Shown: positions 51,054 to 60,501, counted from the first letter of the stretch. The stretch: 64,000 nucleotides of DNA from Butyrivibrio sp. (GCA_017470505.1 JAFUYO010000015.1:1-64000), one strand, 5' to 3'. The notes: a model not told the origin generated them from the sequence alone. Numbers and translations: made by a program.

Positions 51054-51992
51054 ATGGATCAGGCGCAACAGCTAAGAAATATAATCAAAAATACAAATAC
51101 GCCCCAGAGGCCGCTTGCAAGGGTCATTACCGTCACGAGCGGGAAAGGGGGTGTGGGCAAGAGCAATGTTGCCATAAATCTTGCCGTCCAGTTCAAAAAG
51201 ATGGGGAAACGAGTCATCATTCTGGATGCCGACTTCGGACTTGCCAATATCGAGATCATGTTCGGGACGATTCCCAAACACAATCTGAGCGATCTCATAT
51301 ACCAGGGCAAAAATATTAAGGACATCATCACCTGGGGACCTGAGGGAGTGGGCTTTATCTCAGGCGGGTCCGGTATATCGGGAATGTACAACCTAAGCCG
51401 TGACTACCTCGTCTATATAATAGTCAATCTGGCTGAGCTTGATGCCATCGCGGATGTGATAATAATCGATACCGGCGCCGGCATTTCAAACGCGGTTATG
51501 GAGTTTCTGGTCGCGAGCGGTGAGATAATACTTGTTACGACTCCCGAGCCCACATCGATCACGGATTCCTATTCGCTGTTAAAGGCGCTGAACCAGTCGC
51601 CCCGTTTTTCGAGGGACAACACCAAGGTCACGGTTGTATCAAACAAGGTTTCGTCCTCTGATGAGGGACAGCAGCTCTTTAACAAGTTAAATGCCGTGGT
51701 CGCCAGATATTTAAAGCTCCCGCTCACATATCTTGGCTCAATCCCCCAGGATCAGATGCTCTCAAGGAGCGTTATGCAGCAGTCTCCGGTTTCAATACAG
51801 TATCCGGGTGCAAAATCCGTGAAAGCCTTTGAGAGCATAGCAGGAACACTCATGAATCCCGGACAGACGACCGAGGTAAAGCCTCGCGGAATGGCAGCAT
51901 TCTTTTCACATATCATCACAGGAAGAAAGCTGTCGAGCTCGCAGTCACCGCCACAACAAACAGGCGCTCCTACCGGTACAACGCCTGTATAA
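51054..51992 (+). CDS. flhG: MinD-like ATPase FlhG (YlxH)
   Basis: This 312-aa P-loop ATPase has the deviant Walker A motif TSGKGGVGKSNVAINLA, the N-terminal DQAQQLR motif that stimulates FlhF GTPase activity, and DADFGLANIEIMFG. Together with FlhF it controls flagellar number and C-ring assembly. The ATG at 51054 begins the conserved DQAQ motif and follows TTGGGGA; a TTG at 51042 in frame is less likely. The last 30 residues are a Ser/Pro/Gln-rich extension. Confidence 0.95.
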   Translation: MDQAQQLRNIIKNTNTPQRPLARVITVTSGKGGVGKSNVAINLAVQFKKMGKRVIILDADFGLANIEIMFGTIPKHNLSDLIYQGKNIKDIITWGPEGVGFISGGSGISGMYNLSRDYLVYIIVNLAELDAIADVIIIDTGAGISNAVMEFLVASGEIILVTTPEPTSITDSYSLLKALNQSPRFSRDNTKVTVVSNKVSSSDEGQQLFNKLNAVVARYLKLPLTYLGSIPQDQMLSRSVMQQSPVSIQYPGAKSVKAFESIAGTLMNPGQTTEVKPRGMAAFFSHIITGRKLSSSQSPPQQTGAPTGTTPV

Positions 51993-52050
51993 CATAAGCA
52001 AAATAAATGTGATATACTATACTAATAGAAATATATGGAGAAGGATCGAT

Positions 52051-52773
52051 ATGCTCACTGACTACATTTCACCCGGAAACAGAGTGGAGCTAAAGGCAAC
52101 GGGCAAGATCTGGATGGACGAGGACAACAGGACCAAACACATCTATCAGAGCAAGATAATGGATGTCACCTCGGACGATCGGATTGAGGTCTTGATGCCG
52201 TTTGAAAAGGGCAAGATAGTTCTTTTGCCGGTTGACGGCGAGTACAGCCTTTGCTTTTACTCCAACAAGGGGCTATTTCAGTGCTATGCAAGGATAGTGG
52301 ACAGATACCGAAGTGAGAACATGTATTTTCTTGTTTTGGATCTGACAAGCGAACTGTCTAAGCTGCAACGAAGAGAATATTACAGATTCAGCTGCGCGCT
52401 CGAATTGAAATCAAGACTCTGCACAAAAGAGGAGATTGAAATCTTCGAAAAGAACCCCAGATTTATTGTTACACCGGGAGATCAACTGCAAAAAAGCGTC
52501 GTAGTGGATATAAGCGGCGGAGGTTTACGGTTTGTCGCTAATTTCAAATATGACGAGGGCAGCACCATTTATTGTTCTTATCGTTTACCCGGAAATCTGA
52601 ACGATCAGGACTACGAAATGATATGTAACGTGTTGATGGTACAGGAGCTGGAAAACAGGCCGGGACTGTTTGAACACCGCATCCAGTACTCGTATATCGA
52701 TGAAACTTCCAGAGAAGATATCATACATTTTATCTTTGAAGAAGAACGAAAAATCAGAAAGAAGCAGACTTAA
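52051..52773 (+). CDS. YcgR-like PilZ protein (c-di-GMP flagellar brake)
   Basis: This 240-aa protein has an N-terminal YcgR-type beta domain (about 1-100) and a C-terminal PilZ domain with the c-di-GMP binding motifs R-EYY-R (Arg108 to Arg112, in LQRREYYRFS) and VVDISGGGLRF. In B. subtilis the related YpfA/DgrA protein slows the motor when c-di-GMP rises. Its place between flhG and cheB supports a motility role. The ATG at 52051 with AGAAGGA upstream is preferred over an in-frame ATG at 52009. Confidence 0.9.
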   Translation: MLTDYISPGNRVELKATGKIWMDEDNRTKHIYQSKIMDVTSDDRIEVLMPFEKGKIVLLPVDGEYSLCFYSNKGLFQCYARIVDRYRSENMYFLVLDLTSELSKLQRREYYRFSCALELKSRLCTKEEIEIFEKNPRFIVTPGDQLQKSVVVDISGGGLRFVANFKYDEGSTIYCSYRLPGNLNDQDYEMICNVLMVQELENRPGLFEHRIQYSYIDETSREDIIHFIFEEERKIRKKQT

Positions 52774-52775
52774 TT

Positions 52776-53846
52776 ATGAAAAAAATACTTTTAGTTGACG
52801 ACTCTGCACTCATGAGAACTGTTCTCAGTGATATTATAAATGCAGATAAAAGATTCCAGGTGGTTGACAAGGCCAAGGACGGAGTTGAAGCTCTCGATCT
52901 CTTAAAGAGAAAAACATTTGACGCAGTCGTACTTGATATCAATATGCCTAAGATGGACGGTATTACGTTACTCAAGGAGCTGCAGAAGAACAAGATCAAG
53001 GCGAAGATCATGATGGCCAGCACCGACACAAAAGAAGGTGCAAAGGTAACAATGGATGCCCTCGATCTTGGCGCTCTCGATTTTGTCCACAAACCTGACA
53101 GAGCTTCTGAGTGCCGCGGAGAGGATTTCACCAAGCACTTCATCAATACTCTCGCGGCAGTTGCAGAGAGTAAAGCTCCCGCATCGGCAAAGGCTTTCTC
53201 TATTGACGATGTCAGAGAGTCCCGCAAGGTTGTCGAGCTTGTAACCAAGTCTGCCGGCAGGATAACAGGAAACAGAATAGTGGCAATAGCGAGTTCGACA
53301 GGAGGTCCCAGAGCTTTACAGGCAGTTATTCCAAAGCTCCCCAAAAACCTAAAAACACCGGTCGTACTTGTACAGCATATGCCCCAGGGATTTACAGCTT
53401 CCCTCGCAGAGAGACTTGACTCCCTCTCAGAGGTACACGTCAAGGAGGCAGTCGAGGGGGATGTCTTAAAGCCCGGCACCGTCTATATTTCAAGGGGCGG
53501 CCAGCATATGCATATCGTAAAGAACGCGGGAAGGCCTTCCATCCACTACGTGGACGGACCTACCAGAGAGGGTGTGAGACCCTGCGCAAACTTTATGTAT
53601 GAGTCACTCATGGATTCCGATTACGACGAGATATGCTGTGTCGTAATGACAGGCATGGGAGCTGACGGAACCGAAGGAATCAAAAATCTGAAGACTAAGA
53701 AGAAAATACATGTAATCGGTCAGGAAGAGAGTACCTGTACCGTTTATGGAATGCCCAAAGCCATAGCAACAGCCGGGCTTGTTGATCAGGTTGTAAAGCT
53801 CGACAACATCGCCCAGGAAATAATATTGAATGTCGGTGTGAATTGA
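52776..53846 (+). CDS. cheB: Chemotaxis methylesterase/glutamine deamidase CheB
   Basis: This 356-aa protein has a receiver domain (phosphoacceptor Asp54 in VVLDINMPKMDG) and a methylesterase domain (about 160-350) with the Ser-His-Asp triad in IASSTGGPRAL, LVQHMPQGFTA and VVMTGMGADG. It removes methyl groups from chemoreceptors for adaptation. It starts 2 nt after the PilZ gene. The opposing methyltransferase CheR is not in the window. Confidence 0.96.
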   Translation: MKKILLVDDSALMRTVLSDIINADKRFQVVDKAKDGVEALDLLKRKTFDAVVLDINMPKMDGITLLKELQKNKIKAKIMMASTDTKEGAKVTMDALDLGALDFVHKPDRASECRGEDFTKHFINTLAAVAESKAPASAKAFSIDDVRESRKVVELVTKSAGRITGNRIVAIASSTGGPRALQAVIPKLPKNLKTPVVLVQHMPQGFTASLAERLDSLSEVHVKEAVEGDVLKPGTVYISRGGQHMHIVKNAGRPSIHYVDGPTREGVRPCANFMYESLMDSDYDEICCVVMTGMGADGTEGIKNLKTKKKIHVIGQEESTCTVYGMPKAIATAGLVDQVVKLDNIAQEIILNVGVN

Positions 53847-53901
53847 GGGTTTTCATATAGTTTTCATTTTCCTCCATTTGCACCACGATATTATGTTTAT
53901 A

Positions 53902-53923
53902 AGTGTGTGAATTGCCGCACACT
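53902..53923 (+). promoter_or_regulatory. Stem-loop in the cheB-cheA gap
   Basis: An 8-bp stem (AGTGTGTG with CGCACACT, one G:U) encloses AATTGC. No T-tract follows, so it is not a standard terminator. It lies 37 nt before the cheA start codon, in a 113-nt gap that is larger than its neighbours, and could be a processing site or attenuator. Confidence 0.35.
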
Positions 53924-53959
53924 TTAAGTAACTAATATTTAAATGGAGGTAAATAGGTT

Positions 53960-56056
53960 ATGGATGTTTCCCAGTATCTAAGTGTCTTTCTTGATGAGGC
54001 AAAAGAGCACATTCAGTCGCTCAATGACAACATCATGATTCTGGAACAGGATCCTGAGAATGAAGATTGTATCAACGAGATCTTCAGATCAGCGCATTCT
54101 ATGAAAGGTATGGCAGGAACCATGGGCTATACCAGGATGCAGAATCTTACTCACGACATGGAGGACGTATTCTCAGATGTTCGCGGCGGTAAGATCAAGA
54201 TCAAGTCTGCCGACATCGATGTGCTTCTGCAGTGCCTCGATGCCATTCAGGAGTATGTAGACAACATTACAGAGAATCAGGACGAGGGTACTGATGAACA
54301 CCAGAATATCATAAAAGCTCTGGCAGATATCAGAAACGGCACATCAGGTGAGGGTGCAGCTGCTCCTGCTGCAGCGCCTGCAGCCGAGGCCGCACCTGCA
54401 CCTTCTGCAGATACAGCCGGAGCTGACGGTTCTTCGGATTACAGGGCAATCAAGCTCGATCCGTCCATTAAATCCACATTAGAAGAAGCGGTTTCTCAGG
54501 GCAAAAAGCTCTATGGAGTTACCGTACATATACAGGAGTCCTGTATCCTCAAGGCAGCCAGAGGCTTCCTTGTATTTAAGGGACTTGAAGAGATCGGTGA
54601 GATTGCAGTTTCCGATCCTTCTACCCAGGATATCGAGGATGAAAAATTTGATTTTTCCTTCAGCCTTGTTGTTGTGACCGATGAGTCCAAAGAGAAGGTT
54701 GAGGAGATCGTAAAGTCCGTTTCAGAGGTTGAGGGCTGTGAGTGCGGCGAATTCGACTTAAACGGCGCAAAGACCACTGAGGACAAGGAAGAGGCTCCGG
54801 AGGCTGCCCAGGCCACGGCACCTGCACCCGCAGCAGCAGCTGCACCTGCACAGGCTGCCGCGTCAGGACCTGCAGGCGGCAAGAAGCCGGTAGGAAAGCC
54901 TGTTGTAAACAGAACGGTCCGTGTCGATATCGAGAAGCTCGACGTTCTCATGAACCTTGTAAGTGAGCTTATCATCGCCAAGAACTCACTTATTTCAGCT
55001 GCTAACACATCAGGTGTATCAAACAGCAATGTAAATGAGCAGATTGAGTACCTTGAGAGCGTAACCACAAACCTTCATGAGTCAGTCATGAAAGTTCGAA
55101 TGGTTCCTATTGAGAGCGTACTTCAGAAATTCCCTCGTATGATCCGTGATCTCAACAAGACACTGGGCAAGAAGATGGAACTGACCATGACCGGTGAGGA
55201 TACTGAGATGGATCGTACCGTTGTCGATGAGATCGGTGATCCTCTGATGCACCTTATCAGGAACAGTGCTGACCACGGTATCGAGTCGGCTGAACTCAGA
55301 GCACAGCGCGGCAAGCCCGATGTAGGACAGATTTTCCTGCACGCTTTCCAGGACGGCAACAGCGTTGTCATAGAGGTAGGTGATGACGGTAACGGAATTG
55401 ACGCAGAGGCAGTCAAGAACAAGGCTATTGAAAAGGGCGTTGTAACTCCCGATCAGGCAGCTCTTCTGACTGAGAAGCAGTGCGTAGAGCTCCTGTTCCA
55501 TCCGGGATTCTCAACAGCCAAGCAGGTATCCGAGATTTCAGGAAGAGGCGTCGGACTCGACGTTGTTAAGTCCAAGGTTGAGTCATTATCGGGTGAAGTT
55601 ACAGTCAGGACCAAGCTCGGAGAAGGTTCCACATGGGTCATCAGACTTCCTCTTACCCTTGCTATCATCCAGGCTCTCATGGTTATCATCGGAGAAGAGA
55701 AATACGCTATTCCGCTTGATTCCATCCAGAGTATTGAAGATGTGTCTCCTTCAGACATCAAATTTGTTGAAAATAAAGAAGTTATCAATCTCCGCGGAAG
55801 CGTGCTTCCTTTGATCAGACTCAATGAGGTTCTCGACACAGAGTCCAAGAGAAATCCCGACGAGGATATGGTCGTTGTCATTGCAAGGAAGGGTGATCAG
55901 CAGGTCGGCCTTGTAATAGATGAACTCATGGGTCAGCAGGAAATCGTTATCAAGCCTCTTGGCAAGTACACCGCTAAGTGCAAGATGATAAGCGGCGCTA
56001 CAATCCTCGGCGACGGCGAGATAGCACTTATCCTTGATACAAATTCAATTATCTGA
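53960..56056 (+). CDS. cheA: Chemotaxis histidine kinase CheA
   Basis: This 698-aa kinase phosphorylates CheY and CheB in response to receptors. P1 domain with His46 in FRSAHSMKGMAG; P2-like segment (about 155-265) flanked by two Ala/Pro-rich linkers; P3 dimerisation helices; P4 HATPase with LIRNSADHGIES, VGDDGNGID and SGRGVGLDVVKS; P5 CheW-like domain (about 560-698). Length is standard. GGAGG lies 9 nt before the ATG, and cheW, cheC and cheD follow. Confidence 0.97.
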   Translation: MDVSQYLSVFLDEAKEHIQSLNDNIMILEQDPENEDCINEIFRSAHSMKGMAGTMGYTRMQNLTHDMEDVFSDVRGGKIKIKSADIDVLLQCLDAIQEYVDNITENQDEGTDEHQNIIKALADIRNGTSGEGAAAPAAAPAAEAAPAPSADTAGADGSSDYRAIKLDPSIKSTLEEAVSQGKKLYGVTVHIQESCILKAARGFLVFKGLEEIGEIAVSDPSTQDIEDEKFDFSFSLVVVTDESKEKVEEIVKSVSEVEGCECGEFDLNGAKTTEDKEEAPEAAQATAPAPAAAAAPAQAAASGPAGGKKPVGKPVVNRTVRVDIEKLDVLMNLVSELIIAKNSLISAANTSGVSNSNVNEQIEYLESVTTNLHESVMKVRMVPIESVLQKFPRMIRDLNKTLGKKMELTMTGEDTEMDRTVVDEIGDPLMHLIRNSADHGIESAELRAQRGKPDVGQIFLHAFQDGNSVVIEVGDDGNGIDAEAVKNKAIEKGVVTPDQAALLTEKQCVELLFHPGFSTAKQVSEISGRGVGLDVVKSKVESLSGEVTVRTKLGEGSTWVIRLPLTLAIIQALMVIIGEEKYAIPLDSIQSIEDVSPSDIKFVENKEVINLRGSVLPLIRLNEVLDTESKRNPDEDMVVVIARKGDQQVGLVIDELMGQQEIVIKPLGKYTAKCKMISGATILGDGEIALILDTNSII

Positions 56057-56085
56057 TAAGAGTTTGAAAAGAAAGGAAGATGGAT

Positions 56086-56580
56086 ATGAACGAACTTAGA
56101 GACAATGTTGATGTAGGAGAGCTTATCCAGTTTATTGTGATCAAGATTGACGATGAGCAGTACGGCATCAACATCAAATATATAGACAACATAGTTAGAA
56201 TGCAGCAGATCACAAGAGTTCCCAAGGTTGATGACTACCTTAAGGGCGTTATCAATATCCGTGGTGAGATCGTACCCGTTATGAGTGTCAGGATGAAGAT
56301 GGGTCTCTCCGAGGATACAATAACGAACAAGTCCAGGATCATCATCTTAAAGACAGGTGAGGGCGATCTCGTGGGAATTATCGTTGATCAGGTTAATCAG
56401 GTTCTGACTCTCGATGTAAACAATATCGAGAAAGTAAGATATGACGACAAGAAGAGTACAGACCAGGCAAAATTCGTTGGCGGTGTCGGCCATTATGAAG
56501 GCGGACTGGTTTCAATTCTGGATCTTGATGCAGTAGTTTCCGAAAAGGAAATCAAAGAAAAATCATCAAGCGCCAGCTGA
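56086..56580 (+). CDS. cheW: Chemotaxis coupling protein CheW
   Basis: This 164-aa adaptor links CheA to chemoreceptors. It has the family sequences IQFIVIKIDDEQYGINI, NIVRMQQITRVPKVDDYLKG, VINIRGEIVPVMSVR and GIIVDQVNQV. The ATG at 56086 has the better spacing from AAAGGAAG; an ATG at 56080 would add two residues. It follows cheA by 29 nt and precedes cheC. Confidence 0.96.
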   Translation: MNELRDNVDVGELIQFIVIKIDDEQYGINIKYIDNIVRMQQITRVPKVDDYLKGVINIRGEIVPVMSVRMKMGLSEDTITNKSRIIILKTGEGDLVGIIVDQVNQVLTLDVNNIEKVRYDDKKSTDQAKFVGGVGHYEGGLVSILDLDAVVSEKEIKEKSSSAS

Positions 56581-56595
56581 TCGGAGGAACTTTTT

Positions 56596-57228
56596 ATGGG
56601 TGAAATGAGTCTGGATACCTTATCCAGTCAGTACTTTGACGTACTGAAAGAATTGGGCAATATTGGTGCAGGCAATGCGACCACAGCGCTGGCACAGATG
56701 ATCGGCACCAAGGTTGATATGTCCGTTCCACAGGTTCGACTTCTTGATTTCAAGGATGTCGGAGATATGATGGGCGGCGCTGAGCAGATCATGGCAGGAA
56801 TCTATCTTGCAGTAGAGGGGGATATTGACGGAAGTATCATGTTCCTTCTCAACAAGAAGGCTGCAAGGCATCTCGTTGACAAGCTCATGGGCACCGGCGC
56901 CAAGCCTGAGGAGGAGAATTTCGACGAGGTTGAGATGTCAGCCCTCAAGGAGGTTGGCAATATCATTACAGGTTCATATCTGAATTCGCTTTCGATGATG
57001 ACAAACCTGAAGATGATTCCCTCCATTCCCTATGTTGCCATAGATATGGCCGCCGCAATACTTAGCGTTCCGGCTATCCAGTTTGGTATGATGGGAGACA
57101 AGATACTGCTCATCGAGACTCAGTTCTTTGATGAACTGAAGCTGAGCGGATACTTTATTCTTTTACCTGATATGGACGGTTACAGTAAAATATTATCTTC
57201 ACTTGGTATGGGAGATATCAAGTTATGA
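56596..57228 (+). CDS. cheC: CheY-P phosphatase CheC
   Basis: This 210-aa protein has two phosphatase helices, LKELGNIGAGNATTALAQM and LKEVGNIITGSYLNSLS, each with the Glu and Asn residues used by CheC/CheX/FliY phosphatases. CheC also binds CheD and regulates receptor adaptation. GGAGG lies upstream. Its end lies 14 nt before the ATG of cheD, its functional partner. Confidence 0.95.
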   Translation: MGEMSLDTLSSQYFDVLKELGNIGAGNATTALAQMIGTKVDMSVPQVRLLDFKDVGDMMGGAEQIMAGIYLAVEGDIDGSIMFLLNKKAARHLVDKLMGTGAKPEEENFDEVEMSALKEVGNIITGSYLNSLSMMTNLKMIPSIPYVAIDMAAAILSVPAIQFGMMGDKILLIETQFFDELKLSGYFILLPDMDGYSKILSSLGMGDIKL

Positions 57229-57241
57229 CGAAAGGGCGAAT

Positions 57242-57727
57242 ATGAGTCAAATAATAAAGGTTGGAATGGCCGATCTGAATATTTGTGTCAGCCCTGACGG
57301 TATAACGACTCTCGGACTCGGTTCCTGTGTAGGGATCGCTGTCAGAGATCCTGTTACCAAGATTGGCGGCCTGGCACATATTATGTTACCGGACTCCACT
57401 GAAATAAAGAACAACTCAAATATTCCTAAATTCGCCGATACGGGCATAGAAGAACTGATAAAGCGCATCGTCGCAAAGGGTGCCGCAAGATCAAGGCTGG
57501 TTGCAAAGATTGCCGGCGGTGCTCAGATGTTTGCATTTCAGTCCAATAACCAGACTATGCGTGTGGGCGACAGAAATGTTCAGGCAACACTCAAAAAGTT
57601 AAAGGAGATGAGTATTCCGGTTTTAGCACAGGATACCGGTGATTCATACGGAAGAACGGTAATATTTTATCCGGAAAACGGCAACTTTGTTATCAGAGCT
57701 GTTGGAAAGCCTGAAAAAATCATATGA
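57242..57727 (+). CDS. cheD: Chemoreceptor glutamine deamidase CheD
   Basis: This 161-aa protein deamidates glutamines on receptors and binds CheC. The catalytic Cys29 (LGLGSCVGIAVRD) and His46 (GGLAHIMLPDS) are in the positions known for CheD. The ATG at 57242 fits the family N-terminus; the frame is open back into cheC, but that extension is not conserved. The stop overlaps the next gene by 4 nt. Confidence 0.96.
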   Translation: MSQIIKVGMADLNICVSPDGITTLGLGSCVGIAVRDPVTKIGGLAHIMLPDSTEIKNNSNIPKFADTGIEELIKRIVAKGAARSRLVAKIAGGAQMFAFQSNNQTMRVGDRNVQATLKKLKEMSIPVLAQDTGDSYGRTVIFYPENGNFVIRAVGKPEKII

Positions 57728-58065
57728 ATACAGACATTGATCAAATAAAAAAAATCAATAAGAAGCTGATCACTCCCGTGATAGTGCTGGGATGTACCTC
57801 GATCGTTGCGATCTTTACGTATTTCAAGCACTATCCGGCTCGTGATTGGTTTATTATTGTCTTTGCTTCGGTTGTTATTTTCCTCATCATCAGTCTCATC
57901 ATCGAGAGGATGCTCAACATGTTTCTCGATATCAACTTTGCAAAAGCCGAGGCGGAAAGACTGGAGGCAGAGCGCCTCGAGGAAGAAGCAAGAGCCGCAA
58001 TGGAAGCGGAAGGCGGAGAGGATAATACGTCTGATAATAATCAATCAATACCGCCGGGGTTCTGA
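57724..58065 (+). CDS. Small two-helix membrane protein between cheD and sigD
   Basis: This 113-aa protein overlaps cheD by 4 nt (ATGA). Two membrane segments (about 16-34 and 43-60) are followed by a charged helix dominated by Ala, Glu and Arg (FAKAEAERLEAERLEEEARA), and an Asp/Asn/Ser-rich tail. B. subtilis has the hydrophobic SwrB at the equivalent position between cheD and sigD; SwrB has one membrane segment and promotes export gate activation. The topology here is different, so it may be an analogue rather than a homologue. No confirmed family. Confidence 0.65.
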   Translation: MNTDIDQIKKINKKLITPVIVLGCTSIVAIFTYFKHYPARDWFIIVFASVVIFLIISLIIERMLNMFLDINFAKAEAERLEAERLEEEARAAMEAEGGEDNTSDNNQSIPPGF

Positions 58066-58091
58066 GGAAACGCTGATCAATCAGTGTTTCC
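58066..58091 (+). promoter_or_regulatory. Stem-loop before sigD
   Basis: An 11-bp stem with one G:U (GGAAACGCTGA with TCAGTGTTTCC) has a TCAA loop. No T-tract follows. It begins on the base after the stop of the upstream gene and ends 36 nt before the sigD ATG. It may tune sigD mRNA level, which in other Firmicutes sets the fraction of motile cells. Confidence 0.5.
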
Positions 58092-58127
58092 CTAAATAAT
58101 GACACACTACTTTAGGGGCTTTGTTGC

Positions 58128-58901
58128 ATGGACGAGACAGGCAGAAATAAGTTATGGGCAGAATATAACAAGACTAAATCAGTTGATACACGCGAGCAGC
58201 TGATTTTAGAATACGCACCTTTGGTAAAGCTTGTTGCAGGGAGACTGTCTATGTATCTCGGCTTTAACGTCGAGTACGACGATCTTGTCGGGTACGGTAT
58301 CTTTGGTCTTATTGATGCAATTGATAAGTTTGACCTCATGAAGGATGTAAAGTTTGAGACCTATGCGAGCCTGCGCATCCGCGGAGCCATCCTCGACCAG
58401 ATCAGGAAAATGGACTGGATACCGCGCACCATAAGGCAGCGCCAGAAGAAGATAGATGCAGCCATCAGAGAGATTGAGAGGGATTCCGGGCACATAGCAA
58501 CTGACGCTGAGATTGCTGCCAAGATGCAGATCTCTGAGGATGAGTACCAGAACTGGCAGAACCAGATGAAGGTCACAGGCGTGGTCTCATTAAACGAGTT
58601 CATGGATCAGGGAGCTGACATTCCGGAGGATCACAACAATTCATCGTCTTCTTTTGTTAAGCCCGAGGAGGCTATCGAAAAAGAAGAGCTTAAAAAGATG
58701 CTCGCAGAATCTCTTGAGAAACTCACCGACAAGGAAAAGAAGGTAATTCTGCTCTATTACTATGAGGAGCTTACACTCAAGGAGATAAGTGAGGTTTTGG
58801 AGGTCTCCGAGTCAAGAGTTTCACAGCTCCACACGAGAGCTCTCCAGAAGATGCGGGAGAAGCTCGGCAATTACTTGGGAATACTCACAAATTCAAGATA
58901 A
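58128..58901 (+). CDS. sigD: Flagellar sigma factor sigma-28 (SigD/FliA)
   Basis: This 257-aa RNA polymerase sigma factor directs late flagellar and chemotaxis genes. Region 2 (LVKLVAGRLSMYLGFNVEYDDLVGYG, then LIDAIDKFD), region 3 (YASLRIRGAILDQIRKMDWIPR) and region 4 with its helix-turn-helix (LKEISEVLEVSESRVSQLHT) match the FliA/SigD family, including DQIRKMDWIPR. It lies near the end of the fla/che cluster as in Bacillus. TAAA-N15/16-GCCGATAA-like motifs at 24587, 32818 and 35209 are its possible targets. Confidence 0.96.
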   Translation: MDETGRNKLWAEYNKTKSVDTREQLILEYAPLVKLVAGRLSMYLGFNVEYDDLVGYGIFGLIDAIDKFDLMKDVKFETYASLRIRGAILDQIRKMDWIPRTIRQRQKKIDAAIREIERDSGHIATDAEIAAKMQISEDEYQNWQNQMKVTGVVSLNEFMDQGADIPEDHNNSSSSFVKPEEAIEKEELKKMLAESLEKLTDKEKKVILLYYYEELTLKEISEVLEVSESRVSQLHTRALQKMREKLGNYLGILTNSR

Positions 58902-58923
58902 ATACTTTAAAAGAGGTATACTG

Positions 58924-60501
58924 ATGAACGGTTATTTTCAGCTGGTAATAACCCCAAAAGGCACCGGAATAAAGGTTTTTTCTCCTACAGATGGCGGCAG
59001 TCCCTTAAATGTCAATGATGTCAGGGACTACCTGGACGACAGGAAAATTCAATATGACGTCGTTATAGTCAATGATGCTGTGACAAAAGCCGAAGGGGAT
59101 GTGGTAATCTTCAGCCAGGCTCAGATTTTGCCTGAACGTGAAGGATGCAGGTATGACATTTCCAAAGATCGGATGAGCGTCACGGCATTTTTTTATCCTC
59201 CTTCAGAGGGCGCAGAGCTCATGTCCGAAAAAGAGGTTTATGACTCCCTTGCCTACAGGAAAGTCACCTATGGAATAGACAAAAACGCGATCCACAGCTT
59301 TTTTGAGCACAGAGAATACTGCAAAGAGATTGTAGTCGCAAGCGGCAAAAAGGTAAAAGAGGGGCACGATGCAAAGATCGAGCTTCATTTCAATGCAAAT
59401 CTCAGGGCAAAGCCGACTCTCAGGGAGGACGGAAGCGTCGATTACTTCCACTTAAACCTCATAAATAATGTCGAGGCGGGGCAGAAACTTGCAACTCTTC
59501 ATCCCGAGGAACCGGGTGAGCCCGGCGTCAATGTGTACGGAGAGACAATAAAGCCACATGCCGTCAAGTCGACTCATATCAAATACGGTAAGAACACGCA
59601 CCTGTCAGATGACAAGCTTTCCTTAAGCGCTGAGAAAGCGGGGCACGTGACTGTCAAAGAGGGAAAAATAACCGTCTCAGACGTTCTTGTTGTTGAGAAT
59701 GTTGATGTTTCGACAGGCAACATAGACTACGAGGGAAGTGTCGAAGTCAAGGGAGTTGTAGCTTCTAACTTCAGCATCAAGGCAGGCGGAAACGTCCATG
59801 TAAAGGGTATCGTAGAGGGCGCTACAATTGATGCGGGATCCGATATCATCCTTGAGTGCGGCGTAAAGGCAGGCGGAAATATCAAGGCAGGCGGAAACAT
59901 AGTCACAAAATTCATCGAGAACGCATCCATGTACGCCAAGGGCTCGATAACAAGCGAATCCATCCTGCACTCGAACGTCTCCTCGGGAACCGAGATAAGC
60001 GTATCCGGAAAGAGAGGCTTTATCGCAGGTGGTAAGGTTTCAGCTGCCGAGAGGATAACTGCCAAGGTCCTGGGCTCAGAGATGGGTGCAAATACCATTA
60101 TCGAGGTCGGTGCAGATCCTCAGATAAAATTAAGACTAAAAGAGCTGCAGAAAAATATTGCGGCCGCGAGCAAAAACATTGATAGCATAAAGCCCACCAT
60201 AGAGGGCTTTTCAAAGATGCTGAAGGCGGGGGCCAAATTTACTCCCGACCAGGTTGCCTCAGTCAAGAAGCTCATCGACCTTAACAAGACCCTGACAGAG
60301 AATATCGACAGGGATTCAGAGGAGTATTCAGAACTTATGGACAAGCTTGCCGAGGCGAAGGAAGCAGATGTTGTTGTTGAGGGCACGGCATATCCCGGGA
60401 CGACAGTCAATATCGGCGAGCTGTCAATGATCGTGAAAAAGCCTGTTCAGTACAGCAGGTTTGTAATAAAGGAAGGAGATGTAAGACTCGCACCGATCTG
60501 A
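58924..60501 (+). CDS. fapA: FapA family protein (DUF342)
   Basis: This 525-aa protein has an N-terminal alpha/beta region, then a right-handed beta-helix of Gly/Val/Asn repeats (about 245-390: GNIDYEGSVEVKG, AGGNVHVKGIVEGATID, AGGNIKAGGNIVTKF) and a C-terminal coiled coil (about 400-490). This is the flagellar assembly protein A layout; its family is linked to polar flagellum and surface localisation. The ATG at 58924 has AGAGG upstream; the longer open frame reaches into sigD. A palindromic repeat begins right after the stop. Confidence 0.88.
   Translation: MNGYFQLVITPKGTGIKVFSPTDGGSPLNVNDVRDYLDDRKIQYDVVIVNDAVTKAEGDVVIFSQAQILPEREGCRYDISKDRMSVTAFFYPPSEGAELMSEKEVYDSLAYRKVTYGIDKNAIHSFFEHREYCKEIVVASGKKVKEGHDAKIELHFNANLRAKPTLREDGSVDYFHLNLINNVEAGQKLATLHPEEPGEPGVNVYGETIKPHAVKSTHIKYGKNTHLSDDKLSLSAEKAGHVTVKEGKITVSDVLVVENVDVSTGNIDYEGSVEVKGVVASNFSIKAGGNVHVKGIVEGATIDAGSDIILECGVKAGGNIKAGGNIVTKFIENASMYAKGSITSESILHSNVSSGTEISVSGKRGFIAGGKVSAAERITAKVLGSEMGANTIIEVGADPQIKLRLKELQKNIAAASKNIDSIKPTIEGFSKMLKAGAKFTPDQVASVKKLIDLNKTLTENIDRDSEEYSELMDKLAEAKEADVVVEGTAYPGTTVNIGELSMIVKKPVQYSRFVIKEGDVRLAPI

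Noticed and set aside
53866..53906. Sigma-A promoter upstream of cheA
   Set aside because: TTGCAC at 53878 and TATTAT at 53889 do not pair with partners at acceptable spacing, so no promoter could be supported.
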